A stretch of DNA of 64,000 bases. It comes from Methanolinea mesophila (GTDB taxonomy: Archaea > Halobacteriota > Methanomicrobia > Methanomicrobiales > Methanospirillaceae). Position 1 is the first letter of the stretch. Every line of letters begins with the position of its first letter. A program made the translations under genes and the position numbers. Positions 60,501 through 64,000 of the stretch are shown here, piece by piece. Under the pieces are notes generated by a model. The model made no database searches. It worked only from the letters and a program-made list of their open reading frames with translations, and was not told where the DNA came from. The stretch is taken from the NCBI RefSeq assembly GCF_017873855.1, contig NZ_JAGGKR010000001.1, forward strand, positions 1,493,529 to 1,557,528. Reading direction: 5' to 3'.

Positions 60501-62813
60501 ATGTTTAACGTAAAATGGGACCCAGATATTAATGGTGTTATTCTTTCAACCGATCTAGGAGACACAAATTATCCCGTTCGTCCCGTTTTCCATGAGGAAT
60601 TAGATCTACTAAAATTTTATGAATTGGGCTTTAAATATCCTAATTGTTCGGAACCCTTAATGTGGGCCGCTGGGAGAACGTATTACTATAAAGGAGAAAA
60701 AATTGCCTTGGTAAAAGGAGGAGGATTCTATAATAATCTTAAAATTGAAAAGTTCGTTGATTCACAAGAAATTGAGCCAATAAACATTTCGAAAATATTG
60801 AAAAAAAATCGGGATAAAATATATTTTTATTCTCATGATTCAATTGATTTTATTCGTGATTGCTATGTTAAATATAAAAATTCAGTTGATGCAATCGCTG
60901 TTTCATTCAGTGGGGGAAAGGATTCGGTTGTTCTCTCAGATTTGGTACGAAGGTCAATTAATCCGAAAGATTTTTTTTTAATATTTGCGGACACGACATT
61001 AGAAAGTCAATATACATATAATTTCATTCAGCAATACATGCATGAAAACTCAAATATAAAGTTTATAACTGCAAAATTTTACAAATCTCAAATAGATACG
61101 TGGCAAAAATTTGGTCCCCCCAGTCGGATCAATAGATGGTGTCATACGGTTTATAAAATAGCACCTATTCGAAAAAAAATTAAAGAGGTTATCGGTATTG
61201 AAAATCCAAAAGTATTGATTTTTGATGGTATTAGGTACGAAGAAAGTTCAAGAAGAAGCCTGTACGCAAATTTACAGGACGGAACTAAAAATATGTTACA
61301 GATGAATATAAGCCCAATAATAAATTGGTCTTGTTTAGAAGTGTTTCTCTATATATTTTCCCGGAACTTAAATTTCAATAAAATCTATCGTTGTGGTTAT
61401 ACTCGAGTTGGATGTATGGTATGTCCATATTCTTCTAATTGGAGTGAATATCTTTCAGGGATAACCCATAGTGAATTGATAAAACCATATTTAGATATTC
61501 TAAAAAAGAACGCTTCATTTGCGGGAATTATGGACATTAATAATTATATCAATCAGGGGGGATGGAAATCTCGAAGTGGAGGAATGGATTTAGAGTTTGG
61601 TGGAAATAGAGTGGGATTCTCTAATTTTGAAAACCAATTAGAAATTTCATTAAAAAATGACTCATCTGATTTCTGGACATGGTTACAATCATTGGGAGCA
61701 GTAACTAAAAGTGAAAAAAATGGTATTCTGAATTATGATGGTAAATATATCCAAATAGTCGAAAAAAAGACTAAAAGCGGGAGGAAAATTACCATTTCGA
61801 ATACGGATAACAATATAAAACTTCTAAATTCTCTAAAAAGAATTGGATATAAATCAGAATATTGTGTTTATTGTCAATCGTGTGAGGCAGTTTGCCCAAC
61901 GGGTGCATTAAAAATTAATAGTAATGTTATTATTGATAGTAAAAAATGCAATCATTGTGAAAAATGCATAAATTACGTGGAAAAGGGGTGCTGGGTTGCC
62001 AAATCTATTACATACGTAGGAATTCAGAAGGTAAAGAAAATGACAGGAAAAGGTTTTAATCGCTATCAAGGATTTGGTTTTGATAAGAACTGGCTTTTAC
62101 TATTTCTGCAAAATAAAAAATGGCAGAATGAAAAAGATAGTAGTCTAGGAAATCGTCAAATTATGGCCTTGAAATTGTGGTTGAAGGATTCACGGTTATA
62201 TGAAAATGAACAACCAACAGAGTTAGGAAAAAAATTAATGAAAATAGTTAATATTGATGATCTATTTCTTTGGTCTGTTATTTGGTCTAATCTCGCTGAA
62301 GAATCTCCTCTTATTCATTGGTTTATAACGAATATTAATGGTTCTTTTACTCGACAGGGTTTAATAAAATCGTTAGCTGAATTTCGGGGACAAACCGAGT
62401 TTAATAGAACAGATGAAAATGCGATTAATTCACTTCTTGCCACACTTAAAAAAACGCCTCTCGGGGAAGAATTGAATCAAGGAAGTGAATCGAAAAAAGG
62501 TTATGAAAAGTATTATTCAAAGGGGATTGCAATTAAGGTTCCAGATTTGGCGATATTGTATACTATTTATCAGTACTCCGAAAAAGTCCAGCGTAAACAG
62601 TTGGTTGTTAGTGAATTTATTAAGAATAAAGATGTAACTCCCTACTGGATTTATGGCCTTGACTATAACATGATTAAAACGGCCCTTACAAGATTATCTT
62701 CACAATATCCTAATTATATTCAAGTCGAATTTTCAGGAAATTTGGATAATGTCAATTTAAACGATAAAATCTCTCTGTTAGAAATTATAGACGAATATTT
62801 AGAAATGAAATAA
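60501..62813 (+). CDS. PAPS-reductase/4Fe-4S/DUF4007-like defence protein (BrxP-like)
   Basis: 770 residues. The PP-loop ATP-pyrophosphatase motif SGGKDS (residues 137-142) starts a PAPS-reductase domain, with WCHTVYKIAPIRKKI, FDGIRYEESSRRS and a Cys cluster CGYTRVGCMVCPYSS near 300. A ferredoxin-type segment follows: Cys455-x2-Cys458-x2-Cys461-x3-Cys465 (CVYCQSCEAVCP) and KCNHCEKCINYVEKGC. Residues about 510-770 look like DUF4007 (FGFDKNWLLLFLQNKKW, FTRQGLIKSLAEF, DYNMIKTALTRLSSQYP). This combination marks the BrxP component of BREX type 4 and relatives of DndC, which modify DNA with sulfur. Strongly A/T-rich and unlike the host; it starts a run continuing past the window. Confidence 0.83.
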   Translation: MFNVKWDPDINGVILSTDLGDTNYPVRPVFHEELDLLKFYELGFKYPNCSEPLMWAAGRTYYYKGEKIALVKGGGFYNNLKIEKFVDSQEIEPINISKILKKNRDKIYFYSHDSIDFIRDCYVKYKNSVDAIAVSFSGGKDSVVLSDLVRRSINPKDFFLIFADTTLESQYTYNFIQQYMHENSNIKFITAKFYKSQIDTWQKFGPPSRINRWCHTVYKIAPIRKKIKEVIGIENPKVLIFDGIRYEESSRRSLYANLQDGTKNMLQMNISPIINWSCLEVFLYIFSRNLNFNKIYRCGYTRVGCMVCPYSSNWSEYLSGITHSELIKPYLDILKKNASFAGIMDINNYINQGGWKSRSGGMDLEFGGNRVGFSNFENQLEISLKNDSSDFWTWLQSLGAVTKSEKNGILNYDGKYIQIVEKKTKSGRKITISNTDNNIKLLNSLKRIGYKSEYCVYCQSCEAVCPTGALKINSNVIIDSKKCNHCEKCINYVEKGCWVAKSITYVGIQKVKKMTGKGFNRYQGFGFDKNWLLLFLQNKKWQNEKDSSLGNRQIMALKLWLKDSRLYENEQPTELGKKLMKIVNIDDLFLWSVIWSNLAEESPLIHWFITNINGSFTRQGLIKSLAEFRGQTEFNRTDENAINSLLATLKKTPLGEELNQGSESKKGYEKYYSKGIAIKVPDLAILYTIYQYSEKVQRKQLVVSEFIKNKDVTPYWIYGLDYNMIKTALTRLSSQYPNYIQVEFSGNLDNVNLNDKISLLEIIDEYLEMK

Positions 62814-62853
62814 AATTCAATACACTTATTTTTAAAAAAAACTATGGACTATT

Positions 62854-64000
62854 ATGGTAGAAGAAAAATATGGAAATTACATTTCTTTAGACGAAAATTT
62901 TAAGGACGTTTTTAGTTTAGAAGATGATATATACAAGGACACAATATGGAGAAGATTCATTTTAACTAATTCTTTCAAAAAAATTCTTGAATCAATAGAG
63001 TATATCTTCTACCCCGAAAATAATGCAAATAAAAAAGCAATAATTCTAACAGGTAAATATGGTGTTGGTAAATCACACGCAACAGCATTTCTTAGTCATT
63101 TGTTATGGGATAAACATGATACAATTCAGGATTTACTTTTAAGAGCCAAAAATGAATTAGAAATTCCAGGAAATATTTTATATCAATTTCGACAAGAGAA
63201 TAGATATTTTCCAGTGATATTGTCAGGAAGAGATTCAAATGATGTATCTGATACAAAATCGTTTGAATATCATCTCCAAATTGGTCTCGAAAGGGCCCTT
63301 CGAGAGAATGAATTTTTAGATCAAATTCAAGAAAAGACGGAATTTGAAAAATATTATTTATGGCTTGAAAATCTCTCAAAGGATCCTTCAAATGCCTCTT
63401 TACTTGAAGTTATATCAGTCAGTATTCAACAAAAATCAGATTTTTCTTCAATTGAAGAATTAAAAAGTGCACTTAAAGATCGAAATTTGGATTCAATCGA
63501 AATGATTAAAAAAATTTTTAGCGATTGGGATATTCCATCGCCTCGCCATTGCGATACATTGGGCTATTACGACTCGGTTTTACAGGAATTACAAAAGATT
63601 GATCGTTCTATACTAGGAATTATTATTTTTTGGGATGAATTTACAACAGTTTTCAATACGGCTGGAAAATATAATGATGCAAATCTGCTTGCACAAATAC
63701 AAACATGGGCAGAAAAATCAGATTCGAATATTTTTCTTTTTTTAGTTAGCCATCAAAGTCCAGAAGCACTTAGAGGACGCTACGAACTAATTAACGATAG
63801 TTTGGCAAAAATTTCAGATAGATTTAAAATTTCTTCAATGGTTATGGAGCAGGTTACAACTTATCACCTAATTGCTAATACTCTTCAAATTGAAAAAAAA
63901 CAAGAATTCTCTGAATTTTTAGAAAAACATGGCTTTTCTAATGACGTGAAAAAAGAAATAGATATTCTATATACTGAAATTTTTTCCGATACTTTTTGTG
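62854..64000 (+). CDS. Large P-loop ATPase, BrxC/PglY-like, N-terminal part (cut by window edge)
   Basis: At least 382 residues from the ATG at 62854, 40 bases after the BrxP-like gene. Walker A is GKYGVGKS (residues 67-74), after a loading region with VFSLEDDIYKDTIWRRF. A Walker B-like IIFWDEFTTVF follows near 265, and LFLVSHQSPEAL lies at sensor-1 position. This layout is that of the very large AAA-type ATPases in BREX (BrxC/PglY) and Dnd/Ssp-like clusters. It is A/T-rich and same-strand with the PAPS-reductase gene, so an operon. The C-terminal part and partners (PglZ, BrxL) would lie outside the window. Confidence 0.8.
   Translation, partial: MVEEKYGNYISLDENFKDVFSLEDDIYKDTIWRRFILTNSFKKILESIEYIFYPENNANKKAIILTGKYGVGKSHATAFLSHLLWDKHDTIQDLLLRAKNELEIPGNILYQFRQENRYFPVILSGRDSNDVSDTKSFEYHLQIGLERALRENEFLDQIQEKTEFEKYYLWLENLSKDPSNASLLEVISVSIQQKSDFSSIEELKSALKDRNLDSIEMIKKIFSDWDIPSPRHCDTLGYYDSVLQELQKIDRSILGIIIFWDEFTTVFNTAGKYNDANLLAQIQTWAEKSDSNIFLFLVSHQSPEALRGRYELINDSLAKISDRFKISSMVMEQVTTYHLIANTLQIEKKQEFSEFLEKHGFSNDVKKEIDILYTEIFSDTFC

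Noticed and set aside
1-64000. CRISPR arrays, insertion sequences and rRNA genes
   Set aside because: No regularly spaced identical short repeats, transposase motifs with terminal inverted repeats, or rRNA signatures were seen.

Overview
The window reads as a chromosome segment of a methanogenic archaeon, most likely Methanomicrobiales. No methanogenesis gene is present. The assignment rests on family content: a MEDS-domain sensor, a DUF2769 Cys-rich protein, an iron-sulfur-flavoprotein-like reductase, COG1361/CARDB proteins with FtsX-type ABC transporters, HXXEE membrane proteins, PAS-rich sensor kinases, dodecin, and archaeal TATA boxes close upstream of genes. Most of the window is GC-rich. 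Two stretches are clearly more A/T-rich: about 11.5-15.5 kb and 58.2-64 kb. Both carry defence-type genes and look acquired.

Layout. 0-9.7 kb: partial MEDS sensor, voltage-gated K+ channel, DUF308-like membrane protein, an unaccompanied LivF/LivG ATPase pair, a CHASE4 hybrid histidine kinase, MntP, a DUF2769 protein and an FMN reductase with a rubredoxin-like domain. 10-15.5 kb: PQQ-type beta-propeller lipoprotein, then a TPR-CHAT caspase-like protease facing a 254-residue protein that I read as a prokaryotic gasdermin. 15.5-23.7 kb: small membrane proteins, a secreted TPR protein, an MFS exporter, a TetR regulator, and a divergent CARDB-permease-ATPase operon with an inverted-repeat operator. 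23.8-31 kb: membrane histidine kinase, cupins, metallo-hydrolase, AlkD-like protein, dodecin and a secreted protein. 31.7-38.4 kb: one giant secreted Ser/Thr/Ala/Gly repeat protein of about 2,200 residues.

38.7-46.2 kb: ABM-like membrane protein, two HXXEE proteins, an HxlR-controlled divergent ABC exporter, a flavin split-barrel protein and an alpha/beta hydrolase. 46.5-49.2 kb: a Tau/Ssu-type uptake operon whose binding protein looks circularly permuted. 49.3-58 kb: HTH-PAS regulator, DUF853 ATPase, secreted GH26-like glycosidase with two PKD domains, lipoprotein hydrolase and a DUF1254/DUF1214 lipoprotein. 58.2-64 kb: an Mrr-like restriction endonuclease, a YjbQ-family protein, then a PAPS-reductase/4Fe-4S/DUF4007-like protein followed by a large P-loop ATPase cut by the window edge. 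The last two look like the start of a BREX type 4-like (or related sulfur-based) phage-defence cluster.

The strongest candidates for an interesting system are the convergent TPR-CHAT protease and gasdermin pair (11.5-15.2 kb), which suggests protease-triggered membrane-pore suicide immunity in an archaeon, and the defence cluster beginning at 60.5 kb. Also notable are the permuted binding protein and two genes whose signal or anchor peptides begin upstream of any canonical start codon.
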